Source: Melastoma dodecandrum
Lineage: Eukaryota; Streptophyta; Magnoliopsida; Myrtales; Melastomataceae
Assembly (NCBI GenBank): GCA_029817715.1
Contig: JARUPY010000538.1
Location: forward strand, 496,001 to 560,000
Direction: 5' to 3'
DNA length: 64,000 nucleotides
Part shown: positions 22,801 through 33,864 of the stretch, in pieces
Layout: each line of letters opens with the position of its first letter
Numbering within the stretch: the first letter of the stretch is position 1
The notes under the pieces: model-generated
Told to the model about the DNA's origin: nothing
Seen by the model: the letters and a program-made list of their open reading frames with translations, nothing else
The model's database searches: none
Position numbers and translations under genes: made by a program

Positions 22801-25800
22801 TGAACTATGGCGACCAAACCCATCATTAGGAGAAAGCCGCACAATGGCTACCCGCTCTTTATCAAACAGGACGAGGACAATTAGATGCCAAGAAGCTTGC
22901 TCGCTTACATTCCAGTCAAGGGTTGTAACATCTTTGCTCTTCTCATTTGTCCTACCCTTAACATGCTTCAACACCAGCACACTCAATGGACCACTTTGAA
23001 TAGATTTAGATGTGCTTTCTGGTATGGACCATATACGTGCAGTAGAATCTCCAGACCTGAAACAGAACAATAGATAAACAATGATGCAACTTTTTTTTAA
23101 GTATATAAATTTCATTGTGACAAATATACACAAGGAAAGTTTAGCCAATTCATTGTACATAGAAAGAGATCAAATTATCCCAAAATAGTGAAAATAACCA
23201 AGCTAGAAATTATGAGGTACAATCACAAAAACTTCACTGATGAGGCAATTGAAACTACAGGAAAAAGGTGTAGCTTTCATCCAATTTCCACTGCACATAA
23301 CAAAATGATAAGTAAAGCAAAACCATGGACATTTCAACAACATAGAACAATTCATTATATCTTAAGTCATCAGTTAAAAAACCACTTCTCATCGCATATT
23401 AAAAAATCTTCAATTCTAATAAATAAGTCAGGCACCTAGATTTATGAACAGATATATATAACAACTTTTGTACATCCAATTTACCAAAATCCTTTCGAAA
23501 AGATTAAAGACAAGGTGATTGAGCAAAACATCTTCAAAGGGAACAGTGTTTTTTTAATGAAAATGTAGTCATCTCAGAAGAAAGAAACATGTCTTTTGAA
23601 ATTCAATGATCATGGGATACAAAATTGCATTATCTTAATTCAAATAATGAATTCCCCAAGATCAATGCTATGTTAGCATTGACTTCCCCCAAGTATTCAA
23701 ACACTTCTTGCATATTATTTCCGAATAATCAGATCCACCTTTCATGACTATACGAAGAAAGAAAGAAAAAAAAAATGAATTGCATTGGGAAAAAAAGGTA
23801 AATTCTAAAATAAAGTAGCAGCCAAAGTCATCAACATAAAATAAACACCCACCCTGAAGCAAGAACTGAACCAGTAGGGCTCCATGCACACGCACAAACC
23901 TGCAAACAAAAATGTCAAACATATATTAGTAGAGCTTCCCATCAAAGCACTTTGCAGGAGGCAGAGAGGCCATCACCAGTTGGGAATACAAGGTTATCTC
24001 CTAGTCCCAGCACCAAGGTAACCATCGAATGACACTTCAGCATATATAACAATTTAATCTAAAGCACTCGTCAACCAGCCTCATTAGGCAGATCGCTATC
24101 AAATTGTGATGATGAACAAACTTATCATCCATCAAAACGAAAAAGAAAGAAAGTACACGTCCATAAAAAATAAGTCCAACCTCAGAAGTGTGTCCTTCTA
24201 GTATCATCACGTTGGTGGGAGGAATCTCACATGGCTGCGAAGTTGAAACAGTGACAGTATCCATCTGTTGTGGAACTACTCCAAGAAAAATCCAATCAAA
24301 CTTCTATAGATAATAAAAGAACAATATGATGCTGACCACACTCCATAACAGATAAGTAGAGTAACATATATAATCAGCTTTAGAGACAACCAAATTTTTA
24401 TTTGTATTATCTCTATTAACAAGGAACCCCACTTCATATTTAGCGATCACACAATAACAGCAATTTAAAAAAAAAAAAAAGAAAAAACCTCGATTAAAAA
24501 CTTTCCTTCTACCCAAGACATGTTGTGATTAGGAACATATAACAAATAATGAAATCAAGGTTGGTATATCCTCTTCCTCGACAATATCCTTTTGTTCAAC
24601 ATTATTTTTGCTATTTTTCTTTTATCATTACACCTAACAATGTCCTTCAAACAAGACTCATACTTGTTTAACCCCATATTTTTAGCACATATCAACCATC
24701 CTCTCAGACATGGATATTATCTACTAACAGCTTCAAACTGAATCATCTGTTCAAACTATAAATTCATTAATGCATAATAGTTTTTGTTCGCTGTCAGCGT
24801 TCAAGTGATCACCGGAAATGATAAAAAGAATTGAAAAAGTAATATTGCATAGGGCATTAGTACCATGTAAACAACGGTGATGCTAACGGATTTCATATGA
24901 GAAAATCAGCTTCAACAGGAAGAAGTATATAACTAATCTAATAATTCTATTCACAGTATTTTTTAGTCATAACTCTTCCAAATTGGACAAACAAAAAGTC
25001 CAAAAGTTTTGCTACACTTTCTTTTAATATGAAATGTTTGAAATAGATATAAAACCTAAAAATTTGCATTTTAAACTAAATGAAGTTTTAAGTTAATGTT
25101 TCAGGAATCTTTCAACCAATTTTTAAGTTCTAAGACTAAATAATACTTTAATGCTAAGATTTGATTGTTCAAACTATTGTCCAGGTAGAAATACATAATT
25201 TTTATGAGAATGTTATATGAAAAAATCCACAGCTATACTTCAGTAAATAAAAGGCAGCTAGCTTTATGGAAACATGCATACCAACAGATGGTCCATTTTC
25301 TTCCTGCTTGTGGTGGTTCCTATCTTCTACAACCACAATCTTTTCCATGTTATCCTCCCGTTGTCTTTGAGGTTCCTTATCTTTTTCTTTCTTTTCTCGG
25401 TCCTTTTCATGCTCCTTTTCCTTCTCATGTCTATCTTTCTCCCTTAGTCGCTTCTGTTCAGCTTCATGATCCTTTTCAGCGTCTTTATCTTTATCCTTTT
25501 CTTTCTGGAAGCTTCTCTTCTTATCTCTAATTATCTTCCTCAATTCATGCACATCCTTAGTTATAAGATCCAGCGGCTCCAAGAAAGAGAAGTCTTCTTC
25601 TACATCCGTGTCACTCTGACAGCTTACAATAAATGGCTTAAAATAACTAACAAAGACAACCAATATAACATTTCTCGAAGCACAGAAACTAGCGAAAAGG
25701 TTAGGAAAACCCACATTACTTAAGTTAGCCTCCATCTCCAAATATTGAAGTCCTTTTTGCACCAACGTAACAAGAGCACTAGGAGGCACCATGTTTCCAT

Positions 25801-27379
25801 CAATAGTGCACTTGTTAATGCCAGCCTCATACCCTAGGGCAAATGCTGAATGTACAAAACCTGTAAAATGTATAACAACGAAATGTTGATTATTATTTTC
25901 TTCACATACCACCCAGGCATTCTCTACCCATACCTTAACCATTGCTTAAACTAACATAAACTATAAAAACCAAAATCTAAAAGGCACCCAAACCCAAACT
26001 GTATCGCATTCTCAGACTGGAATCTACTCGAGCTATAAATTTATTCACTGAAAACATGTTATTTCACCTCCAAAGCATTGATAAAATAACCACTGAAGCA
26101 CCTCCATATGCTTCCAAGAACAACAAATATACAATGAGAAAATGCCAGAAGCAGAACAATATTCTGACCAACTCCATAAAAGTTGTTTGTCAACACCTGA
26201 TAGAGCAAAAAATTTGAAGGGACTAAATACACCAACAAGATAACAAATATAACACACCCATGATGAGAGGAAACTGCCTCATCAAATGAGAATGTAGAGA
26301 CAAAGAGGAGCACCCTCCGGTTAGTGCAAACGTAGGGGAAGGATGGGTGCATAATGTAGACACTACCCTCCAATATCGGTAAAAATTGTACAAAAACAAA
26401 GAAAGAGCACTTCTGAGTTTTTCTGTTCTAGTTACATGGAAGACTACTGCCGGAATTGAATATGAAGGGAATGAAATATAAAGTGCAGTGCCTTGAAGAA
26501 TGCAAATGTAATGAAACTAAGCAAGATGGAATTCCCACAGCCAACCCAACCCAATTCTACAGAAATGTAAAGAACAGCTGAAATTTCTTAGTTCAATATA
26601 TTTATACTTATATCATTATTTCAGTTCCTTTGTATAAAATTGAAGTTGTTACAATGCTATTCGGTTTGTTACGGTTTCGAGACAGGTGTCTTCACAGGAA
26701 TTACAAGGGTCGGCCTGACATTCCTTCCCTCATCATTGCACCAACTGAGAAGCAGTCGCATTACTCCGCATGTTACCACTTGCAAATTCTGGAGTTATAA
26801 CAGCCTTCAATGAACCCAAGCACAACCAACTTTCAAGGAACAACTATAAAAATGGGGCTCACAAGTAAGAAAAGAATAGCACGCAAAGCAAAATAAAATT
26901 AAGTAATACTTCACATGCCTTGATGCCACCAGGTTCAATAGCTACATGGGTTCTCCGGTCACCACCATGCTCCATTAAAACTCACCCAAAGAACCCCTAA
27001 TCAACATAGCGAAAGGGTTTCCTCAAATCATCCAACTTTCCTAATTGAATTCACACGAATTCCAAGCTGCGACGCCCTAATGACAAAGAAATTGCAGAAA
27101 TCCGGAGAAAATTTTCACCAAGCACGACGGTATTTCACAACATTAACCCAGAACACCTAAACGGAATCGATTCATCCAGGAGAAACTTGACCATGGAAGA
27201 ATCGACCCCAAGAACCCTAGTTAGGCCTCAACCCAACTGATACCCTAACCACAACAACCGACCAGACAAGAGAAAAGCAATACAACCAACAAATCTTGAA
27301 ACTGAGAGAACTTTTTACCCGATTCTTGAAGGTAACGGAAGACGAGGTAGTTCAACTGCGCCGACGTAATCGACGCCAT
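19889..27379 (-). CDS. HOS15: HOS15 / TBL1-type LisH-WD40 repressor
   Basis: Fourteen exons on the minus strand: 27379-27319, 25860-25715, 25615-25282, 24278-24181, 23899-23853, 23056-22909, 22381-22318, 21334-21176, 21062-20941, 20841-20767, 20592-20539, 20455-20382, 20304-20230, 20108-19889. They encode 558 residues with every junction in phase. The N-terminus has a LisH motif ([20 protein letters not shown]). A charged helical stretch rich in KEKDKD and [15 protein letters not shown] follows (about residues 95-155). Then WD40 repeats start at ILEGHTSEV and end with [14 protein letters not shown]15 is the plant TBL1-like protein that works with HDA9 and related deacetylases in the nucleus and as a CUL4-DDB1 substrate receptor in cold, flowering and stress responses. 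Intron 1 is about 1.46 kb. The protein is somewhat shorter than Arabidopsis HOS15, mainly in the linker. Confidence 0.94.
21144..21162. repeat. G19 homopolymer adjoining a T run in a HOS15 intron
   Basis: A run of 19 G (plus strand) preceded by 13 T (21131-21143) lies 14 bp downstream of the 3' end of HOS15 exon 8 (21176), within the intron. In HOS15 pre-mRNA it reads C19 then A13. The length may be assembly-approximate. Confidence 0.8.
22545..22700 (+). mobile_element. tRNA-derived SINE in a HOS15 intron
   Basis: Plus-strand sequence has an A-box-like TGGCGCAGCAG at 22551-22561 and, about 33 nt on, a B-box-like GAGTTCAAGG at 22594-22603. Between them sits a CTTTTGTGACCCATGGCTAA segment resembling the TTGTGACC...GGTCA arm of common plant SINEs. 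The pol III promoter spacing is right. The 3' part (TTGCAAGGAAGAGTA, then a GGAGTCCGGG block) matches the usual SINE body. It lies antisense to HOS15 in the intron between the exons ending at 22909 and starting at 22381. End points are approximate. Confidence 0.5.
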
Positions 27380-27752
27380 GCTCCTCCACCCTGCTCACTC
27401 CTTCCCAAATACAGCAAAACGCGAACGGTGTAAAAGAAAAAATAACCCGCAATTCAGAGCTCAATAATGTTCCTTTGCTCCCTGAAATAATTTATACCCA
27501 AATTATCGATATTTGAACTCAGGCCAACTTTGAAATATTGTTTAAAAATATTTGAATTTATTTTTATTTCGATTTTACTTTTGGACTTGACCTTATTTGT
27601 AACGGCCGTTACGATGGACCGACGTGTCAGTGACGGCTCTTTTGAAGGTTCGACGTGTCTTTAATTTTGTCCATCGTGTCTGTGACGTGTCTAACGTGTA
27701 TTCGGACGAAATAAATCACGAAATGGGGTTTAGGGTTAGGGTTCTTCGACAG

Positions 27753-28054
27753 GTTCTGATTTGGGAGAAATCGATTCTTCTGCGATTTCAGGCGGAGTGG
27801 GTTGTCATTACTCGATTCATTCCTTGTGCTTCCTCCATGTAAGTTGATTGTGTTTGTTTTTTCCTTTGTTGTGCTTCTTCCCGGCGTGCTTCTTACCTGA
27901 CATGTTTTGATTTGGGAGAAATCGATTCTTCTGCGATTCCAAGCGGATTGGGTTGTCATTCCTCGATTCATTCATTGTGCTTCCTCCAGATAAGTTGATT
28001 GTGTTTGTTTATTCCCTTATTGTGCTTCTTCCAGACGTGGTTCTTACCTAGGTT
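27753..28054 (+). repeat. Tandem duplication of about 151 bp inside the MULE 5' region
   Basis: Unit 1 (about 27753-27903) and unit 2 (about 27904-28054) share TTGGGAGAAATCGATTCTTC, TGGGTTGTCATT.CTCGATTC and GTAAGTTGATTGTGTTTG-like blocks. They lie between the left TIR and the transposase remnant, in the presumed promoter or leader. Confidence 0.75.
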
Positions 28055-28094
28055 TGTACAGGTTGATGTAAGAGATTGTTGCGCATACCTAACT

Positions 28095-30693
28095 GTTGTT
28101 GATCGTGGACAGGTCAGAATGAAGTGGCTTTCATTCGACATGCATATAGGTAGTGTAGTGTCTCAGGGGAACAGATTTGAGTATGTTGGTTGTAGGGTGT
28201 TGAAATATAGTAACGTATACTGCGATCTGATGGACTATTTCACCTTGGTAGCTTTCGCTCAAGATTCTGGTTGCAGTATGAGGAAGATGTGATATAGTCT
28301 TGGATATGATAGTGTGACGGAAATTTTAAGTGACAAGGAAGTTGTAGAGATGTGCGATTTATGTCCAGATGGTTCAACTGTGAATGTTTATTGTGAAGGG
28401 ACTATGATAGAGAATATATATGACAATGAGGACACTAGTCTTGATATTTCTTTAAGTCTTTTTTACAGTGATGTGGGTAGTTCAGAGCCAGAACAGGACT
28501 TAGATATGCATGATGTAGATGTCCAGGAGAGGGTAGGTGGAGTGTATCATGAAATTGCAGATGTTAGTGGTGCTGTTACTGTGGAAATAGAAGGGTCTGT
28601 TAGTAATGTGGTTAAACCTGATGAAGTAGAAAAATCTGAATATGAGAAGTCGGATGAGGATATAATTCTAGACGATGATACATCCACAATAGGATACAAG
28701 AGGAAGCACTTGAAATCTCAACTGAGTATCTATGATCCACATTGTGATCATAAGCAGATAAAGTTCATACCTGGAATGTGTTTTGAGACCCCAAGCTAGA
28801 TGTATAATGCTATACAGAGGTATGTCATTGCTAATGGATTCAATTTACGGTGGATGCGAAGTTCCAAATTGAAGCAGGAGGCTGTATGCGAATCTGGTTG
28901 TCCTTGGAGAATTTATGGATCATGGTTGAAGAAAGATATATCATTTGCTATAAAAAAATGTGTTCAACAGTCACACATGTGCTCGTAACATGCGAAATAG
29001 GCAAGCTACTACCAAATGGTTGGCTCAACAGTTAGTGGAAGGTAATATGAGAAGGGCCGGTGCCACGGCGAAAGAAATTCAAGAGGAGGTAATGAAGAAG
29101 TACACGACTGAAATTGGATTGATGAAGTATTACAAGGCATGCTAGATTGTAGATGGCATGATGGTTGGTTCAGTGGATGATCACTTCAAGAAGCTCCGAC
29201 CATATTTAGCTGCTCTGAAGAACAGATATCCAGGGAGTTGTTTTGAGTGGTTTTGTGATTTGACATTATCCATAGGACTACACACCACTTTTAGGAGATT
29301 ATACACAGGATTTGAGGCTTTGATCAAGGGGTTCCTTCTAGGGTGCAGACGTGTTGTGGGATTCGATGGAACCTTCATAAAAACTAAAGTTGGAGGGATC
29401 TTATTGTCTACTGTAGGACGTGACGGGAATGATGGCATGTAAATTGCATGGGTTGTGGTGGAGGGAGAAAACCACAATTCATGGGCATGGTTCCTTGAAA
29501 TACTTTTCAAACAATTGAATGTTGGAAGTGGGCATTGTTGGACTTTCATTAGCGACCAATAAAAGGTCTATTTAGCACTCTATATTTATTCAACATTTGT
29601 AATAGCTGTTTTTAATGATGTGTTATTCTCTTTTAGGGTATGTTGAATGCCATTAGCAATCTTGTACCTGATGCCGAGTCAAGGAACTGTTCAAGACACA
29701 TCTACCAAAATTGGAAAGTGAAGTACAGAGGTCTATTCCTCAAGAGTTGCTTCTACAAAGCCGTAAAATCTACAAACGAAGTGGACTTCCAAATTGCCAT
29801 GAGGGAAATGAAGTTTGGAAGGAATGGTGTCCCCGGGTCCCTTCTTGCTACTGAAGATTTCGACAAACAAGGTCCCCACCATTTTTGTAAGGCTTTTTTC
29901 AACACTTCCAGTAAGTGCGGTACACATAGTAACAATATGTGTGAAACATTCAACTCTTATATTGTTGCCGCTAGAAGACTACCTTTAATTAATATGCTGG
30001 AACACATTAGACGTTTATTAATGGTGAGGCAACATTAATAAGAAGAATGCTGCTGCTAAGAGAACTGATTTAGTGACACAACATGTCAGGGAAGACATAG
30101 AGAGCATGAAAGAACTTGCAGCTAGACATGTCGTGAAACCATCCATCACTGAAAAATTTGAAGTGTCAATGCCTTTAGCCGAATCAGATAGGTTCTTAAT
30201 TAATCTAAGGGCTGGAACTTGTAGTTGTAGATTTTGGGAATTACATGGCATTCCGTGTACACATGCATTGTCTTGTATTTTGTACATGAAGAGGAGGATA
30301 GAGGATTATGTTGATCCCTGTTTCCAGATGGAAACATATCGCCAAGCATACATGCATGTTCTGGAGCCACTGGAAGGCAGTAAATTCTGGCCAGAGGTAG
30401 AGGGCGATCCAATTAGGCCACCTCCTTATAAGAAGTTGCCTGGAAGACCTAGGAAACAAAACATAAAGAAAAGCAGAGAGGAGGACCCTAAGACAGGTTC
30501 AAGTCAGCTGAGTAAGAAGGGCCTGGGCATGACATGTAAACTGTGTGGCAACTTTGGACACAACAGGAGAACCTACAGAAGACAATTATCATCATCTCAA
30601 CCATCTTTACAGCTAGGAAATTCGCAGACCACAGAAGCTGTAGAACCTGCAGAAGCCACAGAAGCCGCAGAAGCCACAGAAGCTGCAGAATAA
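28095..30693 (+). pseudogene. mudrA-type MULE transposase, broken
   Basis: Joined across frames, the order is clear. A PB1-like N-terminal domain comes first (28120-28400; FDMHIGSVVSQGNRFEYVGC), then an acidic linker. A DUF4283-free DNA-binding region follows with FIPGMCF..PS.MYNAI and CPWRIYGSW. The DDE-type MULE core has VVGFDGTFIKTKVGGILLS (about 29350-29405) and HNSWAWFLEIL. Next is a SWIM zinc finger CSCRFWELHGIPCTHAL (about 30219-30270). Last is a zinc knuckle CKLCGNFGHNRRTY in which the final Cys is Tyr. In-frame stops at 28290, 28797, 28985, about 29143 and 29440, plus at least two frameshifts (near 28990 and between 29442 and 29640; another near 30040), make it inactive. The repetitive tail EATEAAEATEAAE closes the ORF. 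Confidence 0.88.
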
Positions 30694-30844
30694 TCACAAA
30701 ACTATCGGGATTATGGTATGAAATAACATCCCTTATGGCAAGGAAGTGCATAACAAGAGGACTTGCATCAAGAGAATGGGTGAAGGTGGTTCAGGTTCGA
30801 GTACAGCAGCTGAAACTGGAGACATGATCCCTGAGCATGAACAA

Positions 30845-30978
30845 AGCTGAATGGATGAGATTGGGCTGAATGTATGAGATTGGATAGCCCTTATTTTGAA
30901 TGGATGAGATTGAGCTGAATGTATGAGATTGGACAAAGCTGAATGGATGAGATTGGGCTGAATGTATGAGATTGGACA
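30845..30978 (+). repeat. Minisatellite inside the MULE
   Basis: Six alternating half-units of GCTGAATGGATGAGATTGG and GCTGAATGTATGAGATTGGA, giving about a 43-bp period and three copies. It lies between the transposase remnant and the antisense GRF gene, probably near both 3' ends. Confidence 0.8.
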
Positions 30979-31045
30979 GCACTGATTAAACAACACCAAT
31001 TAAAACAACACTGATTAAAACCAGTCATGGCTACGTATACAATAA

Positions 31046-31598
31046 TTATGTCTGGGCTACATATACGACAACACTTATTGAAACTAATACAACAAAGGTC
31101 ATCAACTTGAAATCTCTATTTAATTTTTTCATCATCGCTTGATTTGCACGTTGTTCCAGCTGATGGGATGACTGGAACATCTTATGCTTCATCACCTCAG
31201 CCTCGAGATGCTTGATTACATCTTCCATTGCAGATTCCCTCTTCTGCATCATTCGGCCTTACTTTCTAACAACTTCTTAGTCTCAACAAGGTGCGATATT
31301 ATTTCTTTTTGGCGAGGGGGTATCACTTCGTCATACCAGCTGAAAAAGCCACAATCATTATCCTATTAAAAACAAACGCACATACACATAAATCAGAACA
31401 CAAAAAAATTCACAGACACAAAAAAGCCACAATCATCACCTTCCACACTGGACAAAGAAAGAAACGTCTCCCTGGATTACTTCTACTCCAAGAGATGTAC
31501 AATAAAGCTCGCATCCCATGTTTGCACCTCCTTTCACTAGTAACAGAGTTGGAATTTGTAGATTATGCACCCATTTCGAAGCTCTCGCTACAACTCAT
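31046..31598 (-). pseudogene. MULE-borne GRF zinc-finger / coiled-coil / membrane-anchor gene, broken
   Basis: Two exons can be read on the minus strand: 31598-31440 and 31362-31046. Exon 1 encodes CKHGMRALLYISWSRSNPGR followed by RFFLCPVWK. Exon 2 continues DNDCGFFSWYDEVIPPRQKE. Together they form a GRF-type zinc finger (CxH..C..C with the NPGRRF core). A Glu/Lys-rich helix and a C-terminal hydrophobic segment (FVVLVSISVVVYVA) follow. This layout is that of plant At4g04775-like GRF proteins. An in-frame TAA at codon 12 and a 1-nt shift just before the MMQKRESAMEDVI block break it. The donor-side and acceptor-side DNA share GATGATTGTGGCTTTTT-like sequence. Antisense position inside the MULE suggests an element-encoded second gene. 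Function is unknown. Confidence 0.7.
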
Positions 31599-32200
31599 AG
31601 TTATCAACCTGTACATTTAACAAAAAAAATGAAAAACAATTTGGAATCATAAACCCAATACCATATAAACATCCATTCAGAATACCCGACACAGAAACTC
31701 GACCCAGAAACCCGTACATGATCAAGAAACAGCCTAAAGAAGGAATGGAAGAACGGGAAGGAACAAACAACACTAAGGAACAAAATTAAGGAAGTGATCG
31801 ATGAAGAGGAACGAAAATCCAAGGCAAGAAGGAACAACCTCAAACAACCCAGGAAATGAGGAACAACTACACTGATTAAAATCACCTGCGTACAACAACC
31901 CAAACCCTAACCCCCATTTTTATTTCTTCTTTTGTTACAACTCACGTGCGCACAAAAAAAGGTAAGGTGGAAGACACGTTAGACACGTCACAGACACGAG
32001 GAACAAAATTAAAGACACGTCGGACCTTCAAAAGAGCCGTCACTGACACGTCTCGGTCCATCGTAACGGCCGTTACGAATAAGGCTAAATCCAAAAGTAA
32101 AATCGAAATAAGGCTAAATCCAAAACTTTTTAAACGATATGTCAAAACAGGAAATTGGCCTATTTGTGAAGCCAAATATCGATAATTTACCTAATTTAAA

Positions 32201-33089
32201 AAAAAATATGTTTGTTAAATTTATAATTTGTCAATTAATATTAATAAAAAAATAAAGAAAGATGATAAGAAAAAAAAGGAGGAAAAAAACTCTAAATTTT
32301 TTAACTCCGAATTCTAAGTAGGAAAAAGGGAAAAAGGATAAAGACAAAAGGGACCTTTTTAATGAAATTCGAAGTTTTTAATACTAATTAATCGGTAATA
32401 AGCAATGAATTATGAGTTTTATCAATCTAATTCATAAATTATTTTACGTATAACAAAAATCACTGCATTTGGCTTTTCTTTGAAAAATTGTAACAGCAAG
32501 AAGTAGCAAAATCCAAGTAGGAGTAACGTCGGGTGAGAACAGTAGTTGGTTTTTGTCGCTACGTACGTGGAGACCTTTTCGGGATAAAGTTTTCTTTTCT
32601 CTCTTCTTAGTTTTAGCCACCCTTTCAAGGACACGATCATGAATTTGTTATTGGGAGTAAACCAAGTTAGAGAGATAATTTTATGGCTTCCAATTCGTGA
32701 GCTTTCTTCGGATAAATGTCATAAAACAAGGCTTGTAAAAATTCAAGATTTATTTATTTAAATAGTACTAATAATTTTATATAAACATCTATCCGCCAAT
32801 ACAATTTCAATTTTTCAATATAACTAAGAAAGAAGAGCACTTCTAACAATCACTTGCGAACTTATGAATTGACTGGTATTTCGGACCAACAACTTCAAAC
32901 GGTTATGGCTGATGATCACTTATCCATTCAAATCACTGGGGTTGAACTTTACCCAATTACATAATTAATTATTCCTCTCCCAAACCCATCCAACACAGTA
33001 CAAAAATAAAAGTTAATAATAATATCAGGATTACTCCTCCCGGCCTCAACTGCACCACAGACAAACAGCAAGGCTCCATTTTTAATCCT
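32201..33089. other. AT-rich intergenic, no gene seen
   Basis: AT-rich DNA between the MULE right end and the MEE59-like stop codon. No credible ORF was found. Confidence 0.5.
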
Positions 33090-33864
33090 TCAATCGCTCT
33101 CGCTTCTCTTGGGCTTGGACGACACGTAAACCTAAGAATAAATAAATAAATAAAATGACTACCAACTCTTTAACTTCCTCTCTAATCATGATGATCTTTA
33201 GGTTTACCTCATCATAATCAGGGGAGGCCGGAACCCAGTCGTTGGTGGCCGGGTTGCTCCTAACTGCCACCGCCTCTCCTCCTTTCAGCTTGACGTTCGG
33301 GTAGTAGTCGCCGGCGTTCTCTTCTCCTCCATCCATAGCCACCTTTATGAATCCGTTTCCGGTCTACAAATATAACCGGACGCACAAAAATAAAAAGACA
33401 ATTTCAACACAACTGGGAGGTGGAATCTCGAGGACACCCTGATCGGACCGTGTGGTGCTGTTTGTCGATGGATTGCATCTGATCGTAGTACTGAGTCTCC
33501 GTGAAATCCTCTCGTACCGGATCATCGGCCGCCTTAAACAGTCCCTGAAGGTGACGACCATCAAGGGGGGAGGACGACAGATAGATAGACAGGGAGGGGG
33601 GAAGAGGAATGATGGGCAGACCGGAGATTGTTGTGATCGGAGGGATCGGAGCTTGTCAAGCTCTGGGATTGAGTAGTGATCCCCGAGGCCGAGGAAGGGT
33701 TGGGGATGGGGGTCGGGGTCGCTGCGGCTGGGCTTGAGGGGACGCTTGGGAACGAGGGAGTCAAACTGAGCCTTGACCTGCTCCGTGATGGCGATCTGCT
33801 GTGCCTGGTCGAGAACGTCGTCGCTCCTGCTGGGCTTGGTGGGGGTGATGGTCCGGTCAGCCAT
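33090..33864 (-). CDS. MEE59: MEE59-like (maternal effect embryo arrest 59) small protein
   Basis: Four exons on the minus strand: 33864-33622, 33532-33449, 33363-33208 and 33131-33090, all phase 0, encoding 174 residues. Conserved blocks in order: KPSRSDDVLD near the start, QFDSLVPKRPLKPSRSDP, DFTETQYYDQMQSIDKQHHT, TGNGFIKV, NPATNDWVPASPDYDE and the C-terminal VYVSSKPKRSESD. These are the hallmarks of the plant MEE59 family (At4g37300 by memory), named for an embryo-arrest phenotype but with no known biochemistry. Introns 1 and 2 use weak donors (GTCTGC and GTCCGA), so automated predictors may extend the exons; the phase and family alignment support these sites. Confidence 0.87.

Larger units (their letters stand above)
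27500..32188. mobile_element. Decayed MULE (Mutator-like element) with about 200-bp TIRs
   Basis: The left terminal repeat (27500-about 27703) and right one (about 31970-32188) are inverted copies sharing AAATTATCGATATTTG, TTTCGATTTTACTTTTGGA, GTAACGGCCGTTACGATGG, GTGTCAGTGACGGCTCTTTT and GTGTCTGTGACGTGTCTAAC. TAATTTATA at 27488-27496 and TAATTTAAA at 32192-32200 may be an imperfect (8/9) target-site duplication, but both are AT-rich. The 4.7-kb element carries a plus-strand mudrA-like transposase remnant and a minus-strand GRF zinc-finger gene remnant. It sits only about 120 bp upstream of the HOS15 start codon. Confidence 0.9.

Noticed and set aside
27727..27745. Interstitial telomere repeat (TTTAGGGTTAGGG)
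   Set aside because: Fewer than three units; it is part of the MULE leader and resembles a telo-box, not a telomeric tract.
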